From NCBI GenBank assembly GCA_017462505.1, contig JAFTQY010000062.1, positions 1-11,667 on the forward strand: a stretch of 11,667 nt of DNA. Direction: 5' to 3'. Origin of the DNA: Clostridia bacterium (GTDB lineage: Bacteria; Bacillota_A; Clostridia; Christensenellales; Borkfalkiaceae). Below, in pieces: positions 5,741 to 11,667 of the stretch; positions within the stretch are counted from its first letter, which is position 1; each line of letters begins with the position of its first letter. A program made the translations under genes and the position numbers. The notes below the pieces were generated by a model. The model had not been told where the DNA came from and did not search any database. It worked only from the letters and a program-made list of their open reading frames with translations.

Positions 5741-5754
5741 GCTCGTGCTATAAT
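5726..5754 (+). promoter_or_regulatory. Promoter of the AraC-family regulator gene
   Basis: -35 TTGCAT (5726-5731), a 17-base spacer and -10 TATAAT (5749-5754). The leader to the ATG at 5785 is about 25 bases and contains the ribosome site AAGGCGG. The -35 is embedded in a putative regulator box, which suggests autorepression. Confidence 0.8.
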
Positions 5755-5784
5755 CCGTTTACACGATAAGGCGGTAATAAAATC

Positions 5785-6648
5785 ATGGACAATTTTCAAC
5801 CAGCACCTATGTACTTGGATAAACAGGAATATGTGCCGTCCAACAGCATATTTTTTTCGCATTCGTTTGCGAGAAACCCAATGTGCCTTGACCCTGTCGC
5901 ATATAAGTTTTTTCGGCACACCAACGAGCAACACCAGCTTCTTATTTTCCTTTCGGGAAATTGTAAAATGGTAACCGACACTAGCGAACACCTTTTGCAA
6001 CCGGGCGACGTTTGCTACAATCCCGCTATGTCCTATTACGGCGTTCATATCCTCGGCGAAACCCCGTACGAACGCGTTGTAATGCATATTACCCCCAACG
6101 AAAACTTTGATAAACTTGCGAAGGAGTTCTTCGGCGAAAGCGGCATCATCAACGTAAACGTCCGCAAGCACTTACTCCCTTGGATTGAGCGGTATAAAGA
6201 ATATTCCAAAATCTTGCCGATGAAAATATTCCCGCCGCTTGCCGAGGCTTTGGTGCGGGAGCTGCTGTATATCTGTTTTATGGAAAAGAATTCCACCACG
6301 CAAGCGGTCGACACGGCAGAGAATATTTTAAAAAATGCTCTTGGATATATCGATTCTAACTGGTCGACAATCAAAAATATCCGCGAAATTTCCAACGCGC
6401 TGTTTATCAGCCCGTCGTATATGTACGAGATTTTTAACAAGAAGTTGAACATGGCGCCCAAGACGTATCTTATGCAAAAGCGTTTGCAGGCGGCGCACGC
6501 CTACCTTATTTCGGGCATTCAGCCAAACGAAGTGAGCCAGCTGGTCGGTTTTAATACCTACACCGCTTTCTACCGCGCGTGCAAAGCCTTTTACGGCAAA
6601 ACGCCGCAGGAAATTTGGGTAAAAAAGAACGTGCAAGAAAAAGAATAA
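5785..6648 (+). CDS. AraC/XylS-family transcriptional regulator
   Basis: The product has 287 residues, the usual length for two-domain AraC sensors. The N-terminal half is a cupin-type ligand-binding domain (about 35-110; LQPGDV at 71-76). The C-terminal 100 residues are the double helix-turn-helix: the first at about 197-220 (IREISNALFISPSYMYEIFNKK), the second at about 245-277 with the family signature GFNTYTAFYRACKAFYGKTPQE. Such proteins sense sugars or glycosides and activate nearby catabolic genes. The gene is divergent from the metallophosphatase and convergent with the GH1-GH29 operon. The shared boxes at the promoters of the phosphatase, the Ser/Glu lipoprotein and GH1 are its best candidate targets. 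Ligand unknown; a beta-glucoside or fucosylated oligosaccharide is a guess from the neighbours. Confidence 0.92.
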   Translation: MDNFQPAPMYLDKQEYVPSNSIFFSHSFARNPMCLDPVAYKFFRHTNEQHQLLIFLSGNCKMVTDTSEHLLQPGDVCYNPAMSYYGVHILGETPYERVVMHITPNENFDKLAKEFFGESGIINVNVRKHLLPWIERYKEYSKILPMKIFPPLAEALVRELLYICFMEKNSTTQAVDTAENILKNALGYIDSNWSTIKNIREISNALFISPSYMYEIFNKKLNMAPKTYLMQKRLQAAHAYLISGIQPNEVSQLVGFNTYTAFYRACKAFYGKTPQEIWVKKNVQEKE

Positions 6649-6668
6649 ATCAGCGCAAAATAAAGCGT

Positions 6669-6705
6669 AAACGCAGAACGTACCCCTACGTTCTGCGTTT
6701 TTGTT
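6669..6705 (+). terminator. Bidirectional terminator between AraC-family gene and GH29 gene
   Basis: A 14-base perfect stem, AAACGCAGAACGTA (6669-6682) / TACGTTCTGCGTTT (6687-6700), has a CCCC loop. On the plus strand the Ts run on (TTTTTGTTT); on the minus strand the stem is followed by ACGCTTTATTTT. It can serve both convergent genes, whose stops are at 6648 and 6723. Confidence 0.92.
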
Positions 6706-6722
6706 TGCGTTATTCGTTTGTA

Positions 6723-7910
6723 TTACCAGTCGATTTCGATGATGAGCGGCTCGTTTTCAAACTCGTCGCAGGGAATATTGGTAATAGACAGGAACGGACC
6801 GTTTGCCCTGCCGTGCGCGCCGCCCCAACCGGGCAACATACCGAAACGTACGCCAAGCGCTCTGCCGTCGTTGACTAGCCGTACGGATTTGGGCACAAAG
6901 GCGGGCGCGGCCTCAAAATTGATCGACGACGAAATAACGCCCTCGTACAAATGCAAATACGTCTTGCCGTTTTTTACCGTTGCCACGCAGGGCGTGTGTT
7001 GTAAACGGATCAAGGACGGATAAGGCTCGTGATCTTCCAACGCGCCGCCCATGCGAACGTACCAATCCCCCACTCGTTCGAGCACGTCCCGCGCCCTTTG
7101 CGGAATTTTGCCGTTTGCCATAGGTCCTACGTTGAGCAAATAACTGCCCCCCATCGCCATAATTTTATCAATACTTTGGGTCAAGAAACGCACGGAAAAA
7201 TAATCCTCGTCCGCGCGGTAGCCCCACGCCTGCTCGCCCACCGATTGACATGCCTCGGTCATGCGTTCAAAACGCTCGCCGTCGGGCACGTCCCGTTCGG
7301 GCGTGGAAAAATCGCCCTTATCCCAACCGCGGTCGTTGATCAAAATATCGGGTTGCAGAGAACGCACGTACGCGTTCATGCTTTCGTCCACGATATGCGG
7401 CGGGATATCCCAAAACAGCGTGTAGATTTTGCCATACCCCGTCAACAGCTCGCGGAGCTGATTTTTAACGTATTCGCGGTATTTGACCGTGTCCGCACGT
7501 TCGGGATAACGGGATTTCCATTGATGGGTGGAAAATTGATTATATCCGTTTTCGTGATGCCAGTCGGGGTTGGAATAATAGAGCGAAAGGCGCATACCGT
7601 GTTTCGCGCAAGCCTCCGAAAGCATCTTTAAAACGTCCTTTTTATAGGGCGTGTTCATCACGTTATAATCGGTATATTTCGTGTCCCACATGCAAAAACC
7701 GTCATGGTGCTTTGCCGTAAAACAGATATATTGCATACCCGCTTTTTTAGCGAGCAACACCCATTCTTCGGGGTCGTATTCGGTCGGATTAAAGCTTTCG
7801 ACCAACTTATCGTATTCATCAAAAGGAATATCGTACCGCGCCAAAGCCTGCTCGTGCAAGCCCGTCGCCGCATAAATACCCCAATGGATAAACATGCCGA
7901 ATTTATTCAT
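6723..7910 (-). CDS. GH29 alpha-L-fucosidase, intracellular
   Basis: The product has 395 residues with no signal peptide, so it acts in the cytosol. It opens almost directly on the family's strand-1 motif FGMFIHWG (4-11), so it lacks the N-terminal extension of longer GH29 enzymes. Other GH29 marks are AKHHDGF (66-72), YYSNPDWH (111-118), the nucleophile-position Asp D168 in LFWD, and the TPE motif at 203-205. The N-terminal barrel (about 1-285) is followed by a beta-sandwich. GH29 enzymes release L-fucose from glycan ends; exact linkage cannot be read from sequence. An AGAGGTAAGG ribosome site precedes the ATG. The gene starts 58 bases after the GH1 stop with no terminator between, so it is the second gene of that operon. 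Fucose-bearing host or plant oligosaccharides are plausible substrates. Confidence 0.9.
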   Translation of the reverse strand: MNKFGMFIHWGIYAATGLHEQALARYDIPFDEYDKLVESFNPTEYDPEEWVLLAKKAGMQYICFTAKHHDGFCMWDTKYTDYNVMNTPYKKDVLKMLSEACAKHGMRLSLYYSNPDWHHENGYNQFSTHQWKSRYPERADTVKYREYVKNQLRELLTGYGKIYTLFWDIPPHIVDESMNAYVRSLQPDILINDRGWDKGDFSTPERDVPDGERFERMTEACQSVGEQAWGYRADEDYFSVRFLTQSIDKIMAMGGSYLLNVGPMANGKIPQRARDVLERVGDWYVRMGGALEDHEPYPSLIRLQHTPCVATVKNGKTYLHLYEGVISSSINFEAAPAFVPKSVRLVNDGRALGVRFGMLPGWGGAHGRANGPFLSITNIPCDEFENEPLIIEIDW

Positions 7911-7968
7911 TTTACCTTACCTCTTTTTTTAATAAAACCAGCATTTGACGGGGGACGTGTCGCGATCA

Positions 7969-9279
7969 TTAAAGATTTTCGCCGTTACTCTTGATGATTT
8001 CCGCATAGTCGTATGCCGAATCCTTCAACGTTCTTTCGCCCGTGGGATAATCCACGTAGATCAACCCAAAGCGGCGGCTGTACCCCATCGCCCATTCAAA
8101 ATTGTCCATAATCGACCAGTATTGATATCCAAGCACGGGCACGCCCTCGTCCGTCGCCCGTCTAAGCCCGAGCAAATGACGGTGCACGTAGTCGATACGT
8201 TGCGGATCGTGCACCTGACCGTCCAACATCATAAAATCGATATTCGCCATACCGTTTTCGGTGATCATGATCGGCAAGCCGTATCTTTCGTGACAGAACC
8301 GCGCTCCCCAGTACAGACATTCGGGCGTAATGTGCCAATCCATTGCCGTACAGGGGAAACCGGGATACGCGCGAGGATTCGATTCGTATTTCGGCGCGCC
8401 GTACCCGTCCGCGTTGTACATATTAAACGCATAAAAATCCAACGGCTGATGGATAATTTTCAAATCCTCGTCGCTTAAATAATCCGTCCCCACCTGACGC
8501 TTGCCAAGGTATACGGGGTCCGCCCACCAAGAACAGAAATATGGTCTGTCCGTTTCAAAAGTAGAAACCCTCGCCTTTTCAATTTCCTCGGGCGTTTCGT
8601 TTACGGGCGAAGTCACGCACGCCGCCTGCGCCGTGCTGATTTTAATGGGGCGTTTTGCCACTTCGCGCATTTTCATAACCGCCTTACCGTGCGCCAGCAT
8701 TACGTTGCGCGTAACCGCCTTTACCACCTCGTCGGGACGCTGTAAAAACGGAGCGTGCGCACCGCTTTCGTATCCCGCAGGGATAAAACATTCAGGCTCG
8801 TTAAAGGTCAACCAGTACTCGATTTTATCCGAAAGCGCCTTTACGCATGCCTCGGCATATTGCACGAAATATTCTACGTTTTCTTCCTTTTCCCAGCCCC
8901 CTTTATCAAACAACCACATGGGCATATCCCAATGATACAGGGTACACATGGGCACGATGTCCGCTTTGATCAGCTCGTCCACGAGATTTATGTAAAATTG
9001 CATGCCTTTTTCGTTGACCTTACCACTGTCGTCGGGAAAAATACGCGCCCAGCTGATAGAAAAACGGTAGCTTTTCAAGCCGAGCTTTTTCATCAGCGCA
9101 ACGTCCTCTTTATAGCGGTGATAATGGTCGCAAGCCACTTTGCCGTCGTCGCCGTTTTGCACGTGTCCTTTTGCAAAAGCGTCCCAAATATTCAGCGTTT
9201 TACCGTCTTCGAGATACGCGCCCTCCACCTGATGGGACGCGCTTGCCGCTCCCCATAAAAAGTCCTTAGAAAATGCCAT
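7969..9279 (-). CDS. GH1 beta-glucosidase (non-phosphorylated substrate type)
   Basis: The product has 436 residues, full length for GH1 with no signal peptide. N-terminal family motif: FLWGAASASHQVEG (7-20). The acid/base Glu is E161 in TFNEP and the nucleophile is E341 in ITENG. The glycone-binding pair E395-W396 in DNFEWAMGYSRRFGL is of the beta-glucosidase/galactosidase kind; 6-phospho-beta-glycosidases usually carry a phosphate-binding Ser-Lys-Tyr set here instead. It therefore likely hydrolyses free cellobiose-like or other beta-glycosides taken up without PTS phosphorylation. The start is fixed by AGGAGG five bases before ATG. It is first in the operon with the GH29 gene. Its promoter has the shared regulatory box. 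Confidence 0.95.
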   Translation of the reverse strand: MAFSKDFLWGAASASHQVEGAYLEDGKTLNIWDAFAKGHVQNGDDGKVACDHYHRYKEDVALMKKLGLKSYRFSISWARIFPDDSGKVNEKGMQFYINLVDELIKADIVPMCTLYHWDMPMWLFDKGGWEKEENVEYFVQYAEACVKALSDKIEYWLTFNEPECFIPAGYESGAHAPFLQRPDEVVKAVTRNVMLAHGKAVMKMREVAKRPIKISTAQAACVTSPVNETPEEIEKARVSTFETDRPYFCSWWADPVYLGKRQVGTDYLSDEDLKIIHQPLDFYAFNMYNADGYGAPKYESNPRAYPGFPCTAMDWHITPECLYWGARFCHERYGLPIMITENGMANIDFMMLDGQVHDPQRIDYVHRHLLGLRRATDEGVPVLGYQYWSIMDNFEWAMGYSRRFGLIYVDYPTGERTLKDSAYDYAEIIKSNGENL

Positions 9280-9311
9280 AGTTTCCTCCTGAAACGATTT
9301 TTATTTGCTGT

Positions 9312-9374
9312 ATTATAGCATATACATTTTAAAAAGTACATACCTTTTTTTATGAAAAGTATTGCGTTTTTTAC
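9312..9374 (-). promoter_or_regulatory. GH1-GH29 operon promoter with regulator box
   Basis: -10 TATAAT on the minus strand (9312-9317) lies 32 bases before the ATG. The -35 region at 17-18 base spacing (TGTACT or ATGTAC) is poor, which fits a promoter needing an activator. The box ATTGCGTTTTTTAC (plus strand, 9361-9374) starts 49 bases from the -10 edge, the same distance as at the two other promoters. No clear second copy is found 31 bases further up, inside the neighbouring coding region. Confidence 0.7.
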
Positions 9375-10396
9375 ACCGTTGTCACGGTGTACGGACTGCC
9401 GTCGGAAGGGATCGTGATCATGATATTTCCGTGCACGTCCGTGCGGTATACCTGCGCCCCGACGTTGTTCAACCGAGCCAGCACCGTCTCGGACGGGTTT
9501 CCGCATGTATTGTTTGCTCCACAAGAAATCACAGCTGTTTTCGGCGCGGTATAATCCAGAAATTCCTTGCTGTTTGCGTCTTTACTGCCGTGATGAGAAA
9601 CCTTCAAAACGTCCAAACCGCGCAAGGACGCGCCTATGTTTGCATACAAGCCGCTCTCGTCCGTTTTCTTGATTTCCGCCTCGATCTCTTTCGGAATATC
9701 CCCCGTGAACAAGGTACGTATGCCCATGTATTCCAAATATACCACCGAGGAGTAGTAATTATCCATATTATCCGACGGGAATTCCCCCGATTCTAGCCCC
9801 TCGTTCACGTAGTCGCTGTGCGGATATAAAAACGCCGCGCTGTAAGGGTATTTTTCGTTTGCCGACGTGAGGTTTTGCACCTTGCTCGACCCGTACGCCC
9901 AGCTACAATTACTTTTCATCAAGGTATCGTACAAGCGCGCGTATTCGCTGCCGTCCTCTATCTCGCAAAAGGGCAAGAACGCGTTACGTACCCCCTTGTA
10001 TTTGACAACTTCGTTCAAGCTGCCGCAATGATCGACGTCCGCGTGCGTGACGACAAGATAATCGATGGTATCGATTTTTAAAGCGTTTAAATAACGCAAA
10101 ACTTTTTTCTTGGTGGGTTTCGCGCTGTTGCCGCCGTCAATGAGCATGATCTTGCCGTCGGGCAGTTCTATGAGTGTGGAATCGCCCTGCCCCACGTCAA
10201 TAAAATGAATACGCAGTTCCCCCTCGCCGCGACGGCTGATTTTGGGCAGATTTACGTAATATTTCCACGTGACGGGCGGCACGATCGCCGAAAAGATCGC
10301 AAGCCCCACAATACAAAGCAAAAGGACACCCAGCAGTATCCGTTTGAGAATTTTTCGTTTTCTCTCCGTTTTTTCCTTTTCCGCTCGGTATCCCAT
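9371..10396 (-). CDS. Membrane-anchored ComEC/Rec2-like metallo-beta-lactamase-fold hydrolase
   Basis: The product has 341 residues. A short basic cytosolic N-terminus is followed by one transmembrane segment (about 19-41); the rest, from residue 60, is an MBL-fold domain placed outside the membrane. Motifs: FIDVGQGDS (65-73), metal-binding H118-A-D120-V-D122-H123, SHHGS (267-271) and TGD (231-233). This is the stand-alone form of the ComEC C-terminal domain, in ComEC thought to degrade the non-transported DNA strand. The membrane channel (Competence) domain is absent, so a competence role is unproven; a nuclease or phosphodiesterase acting on extracellular substrates is likely. Ribosome site GGAAG is weak. 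It begins 24 bases after the Mrp-family gene stop, suggesting co-transcription. Its stop codon lies inside the GH1 promoter box. Confidence 0.85.
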   Translation of the reverse strand: MGYRAEKEKTERKRKILKRILLGVLLLCIVGLAIFSAIVPPVTWKYYVNLPKISRRGEGELRIHFIDVGQGDSTLIELPDGKIMLIDGGNSAKPTKKKVLRYLNALKIDTIDYLVVTHADVDHCGSLNEVVKYKGVRNAFLPFCEIEDGSEYARLYDTLMKSNCSWAYGSSKVQNLTSANEKYPYSAAFLYPHSDYVNEGLESGEFPSDNMDNYYSSVVYLEYMGIRTLFTGDIPKEIEAEIKKTDESGLYANIGASLRGLDVLKVSHHGSKDANSKEFLDYTAPKTAVISCGANNTCGNPSETVLARLNNVGAQVYRTDVHGNIMITIPSDGSPYTVTTV

Positions 10397-10420
10397 CGTT
10401 TTATCTTCCGTGTAAAGTTT

Positions 10421-11263
10421 TTATTGTTCTATTTTCAACGGCGCTTTTTCAATCGATTTGAACACGTCGGCAAGCGCCCCGCCGTCGTAATCTTCTATTC
10501 TGCCTTGATCGGCAAGCTTGGAAATGTTTTCGTCCAGCGGCATTTTTGCCACGGCGGGAATGCCGTATTCCGCGGCGATCTCTTCTGCCTTGCTATGCCC
10601 GAAAATTTCCATCTTTTTACCGCAATCGGGGCAGACGAGATAGCTCATATTTTCCACCAGACCAAGCACGGGAACGTGCATGATCTTCGCCATGTTCACC
10701 GCCTTTTCCACGACCATTTTTACAAGGTCCTGCGGCGTGGTCACGATCACGATGCCCGAAATGGGTATGCTTTGGAACACGGTCAGGGGCACGTCGCCCG
10801 TTCCAGGGGGCATGTCGATAAAGAGCAGATCGACGTCCTTCCAAATCACGTCCGTCCAAAACTGCATGACCGTACCTGAAATCACCATTCCGCGCCAAAT
10901 GACGGGGGACGTATCCTCATCAAGCAACAAATTCATCGAAACCAGTTGCATACCCGAGGGGGAAAGTACGGTATTGATGCCGTTTTCGTCGCCCGTGATA
11001 CGCTCGGTCACCCCGAACATGTGGGGAATGGACGGCCCCGTGATGTCCGCGTCCATGATCCCGACGGACAAGCCCTGCTTTTGCGCGTACGAGGCGAGCA
11101 AGGACGTAGTAAGCGATTTACCCACCCCGCCTTTGCCGCTGACGATACCGATAACCTTCTTGATCTTTGATTTTTTATGCGGCTGTTTGAGCAAACTTTC
11201 TTCCTTTCTGGACGAGCAGTTTGACGAACAGCTGGAACAATTATGCGTACAATCTTTTGCCAT
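10421..11263 (-). CDS. Mrp/Nbp35-family Fe-S cluster carrier ATPase
   Basis: The product has 280 residues. The N-terminus has four cysteines (C5, C9, C12, C16; CxxxCxxCxxxC), recalling the cluster-binding end of Nbp35. The P-loop is the deviant Walker A of the SIMIBI/MinD class, GKGGVGKS (43-50), with MDADITGPSIP (70-80) and FIDMPPGTGD (149-158) as further nucleotide motifs. C211 and C214 (CPDC) form the bridging-cluster CxxC of the family. It acts in the cytosol as an ATP-dependent scaffold or carrier of [4Fe-4S] clusters. The start at 11263 is supported by AAGGTGG. It has a near-consensus promoter and is probably co-transcribed with the MBL-fold gene, with no obvious functional link. Confidence 0.95.
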   Translation of the reverse strand: MAKDCTHNCSSCSSNCSSRKEESLLKQPHKKSKIKKVIGIVSGKGGVGKSLTTSLLASYAQKQGLSVGIMDADITGPSIPHMFGVTERITGDENGINTVLSPSGMQLVSMNLLLDEDTSPVIWRGMVISGTVMQFWTDVIWKDVDLLFIDMPPGTGDVPLTVFQSIPISGIVIVTTPQDLVKMVVEKAVNMAKIMHVPVLGLVENMSYLVCPDCGKKMEIFGHSKAEEIAAEYGIPAVAKMPLDENISKLADQGRIEDYDGGALADVFKSIEKAPLKIEQ

Positions 11264-11289
11264 AATTCCACCACCTTTTATCTTCTTTT

Positions 11290-11319
11290 ATTATACACTT
11301 TTTTGTCGATTTTTGTCAA
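11290..11319 (-). promoter_or_regulatory. Promoter of the Mrp-MBL operon
   Basis: On the minus strand, -35 TTGACA (11314-11319), an 18-base A-rich spacer and -10 TATAAT (11290-11295), 26 bases before the ATG. It has no ATTGCRTTTTTT box at the position shared by the other promoters. Confidence 0.85.
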
Positions 11320-11412
11320 CCGTTCCGTCGGTAAAAATAACCAAAAAGAGAGTTTTGACAAAATCTTTCACGTTTCAAACGCAAACGCCGTGAAAAATCG
11401 GTGCAAAAACGG

Positions 11413-11441
11413 TTGCTTTCCGATTGAAAATGGTGTATAAT
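11413..11441 (+). promoter_or_regulatory. Promoter of the SRP RNA gene
   Basis: -35 TTGCTT (11413-11418), a 17-base spacer and -10 TATAAT (11436-11441); start of transcription expected near 11447. It is divergent from the Mrp promoter. A spaced inverted repeat TTTCACG/CGTGAAA (11366-11372, 11389-11395) lies just upstream; its role is unknown. Confidence 0.8.
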
Positions 11442-11446
11442 AATTA

Positions 11447-11667
11447 GGCTGCGCGTAGGCGGGGAGTTAGCGGCACCCTGTATCTGCAATCCGCTATAGC
11501 AGAGCCGAATGCCTTTCCCGACGGGGTTTATGGAAGGTTTGCGCGCCGTAAGGAACGTTGATCGCAAGGTCTTATGCAACGTAATGCCGTGAACCGTGTC
11601 AGGACAGGAATGTAGCAGCTCTAAGCGGATTGTTTGCGTGTGCCATAAGGTAGCTTTGCAGGAGTCA
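11447..11667 (+). ncRNA. ffs: Signal recognition particle RNA, large Gram-positive type, 3' end outside window
   Basis: The 5' part (GGCGGGGAGTTAGCGGCACC, CTGCAATCCGCTATAGCAGA, GCCGAAT) matches the Alu domain of Bacillus-type scRNA. Domain IV is at about 11598-11619: GUCAGG, a 3-base stem ACA/UGU around a GGAA tetraloop (11607-11610), then AGCAGC, the Ffh-binding site. The following GTGTGCCATAAGG returns toward the Alu closing helix, which is cut by the window end. The RNA works with Ffh and FtsY to target signal-peptide proteins to the membrane. The exact 5' end is inferred from the promoter. Confidence 0.93.

Noticed and set aside
5737..6171. 144-codon minus-strand frame opposite the AraC-family gene
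   Set aside because: Shadow of a strongly supported gene; overlaps its promoter and has no domain pattern.
7911..7968. Possible terminator or promoter between GH1 and GH29 genes
   Set aside because: Only a weak GACG/CGTC pairing and no good -35/-10; read-through as an operon is simpler.

Overview
The window looks like a chromosomal segment from a low-to-moderate G+C member of the Bacillota, most likely a gut-type anaerobe of the class Clostridia. The class is well supported. An assignment near Christensenellales is only a guess from protein style. The evidence is a long Gram-positive-type SRP RNA with an Alu domain, sigma-A promoters close to TTGACA/TATAAT, strong AGGAGG ribosome sites, lipoprotein signal peptides, and secreted proteins with YYxSCxCG repeats and Ser/Glu stalks.

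Layout. At the left (1-1797, minus strand) a 49-residue orphan peptide gene is followed after 19 bases by a large secreted modular protein that runs out of the window. A cluster of palindromes lies upstream of the pair. From 2010 to 2879 is an island of REP/MITE-like repeats with a small GIY-YIG nuclease gene in the middle. At 2897-3445 (minus) is a lipoprotein that is almost entirely a Ser/Glu repeat stalk. At 3836-5608 (minus) is a lipoprotein-type metallophosphatase with Cys-rich N-terminal repeats. An AraC-family regulator (5785-6648, plus) is divergent from it. Facing the regulator across a bidirectional terminator is a two-gene glycosidase operon on the minus strand: GH1 beta-glucosidase, then GH29 alpha-L-fucosidase. 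Further right a second minus-strand operon holds an Mrp/Nbp35 Fe-S carrier ATPase and a membrane-anchored ComEC-like metallo-beta-lactamase-fold protein. The window ends inside the SRP RNA gene (plus).

The most striking signal is regulatory. Three minus-strand promoters (lipoprotein, phosphatase, GH1-GH29 operon) each carry the box ATTGCRTTTTTT, read on the plus strand, starting exactly 49 bases from the edge of the -10 hexamer. Two of them also carry a second copy exactly 31 bases further upstream. In the araC-phosphatase intergenic region that second copy contains the -35 hexamer of the araC gene. I infer a local regulon in which the AraC-family protein controls two cytosolic glycosidases, a surface phosphatase, a surface lipoprotein and itself. 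No transporter gene is visible, so the sugar source and uptake route are unknown.

Other points of interest are the nuclease gene bracketed by inverted copies of one repeat family, the tiny unannotated gene ahead of the secreted protein, and a leader with competing hairpins.
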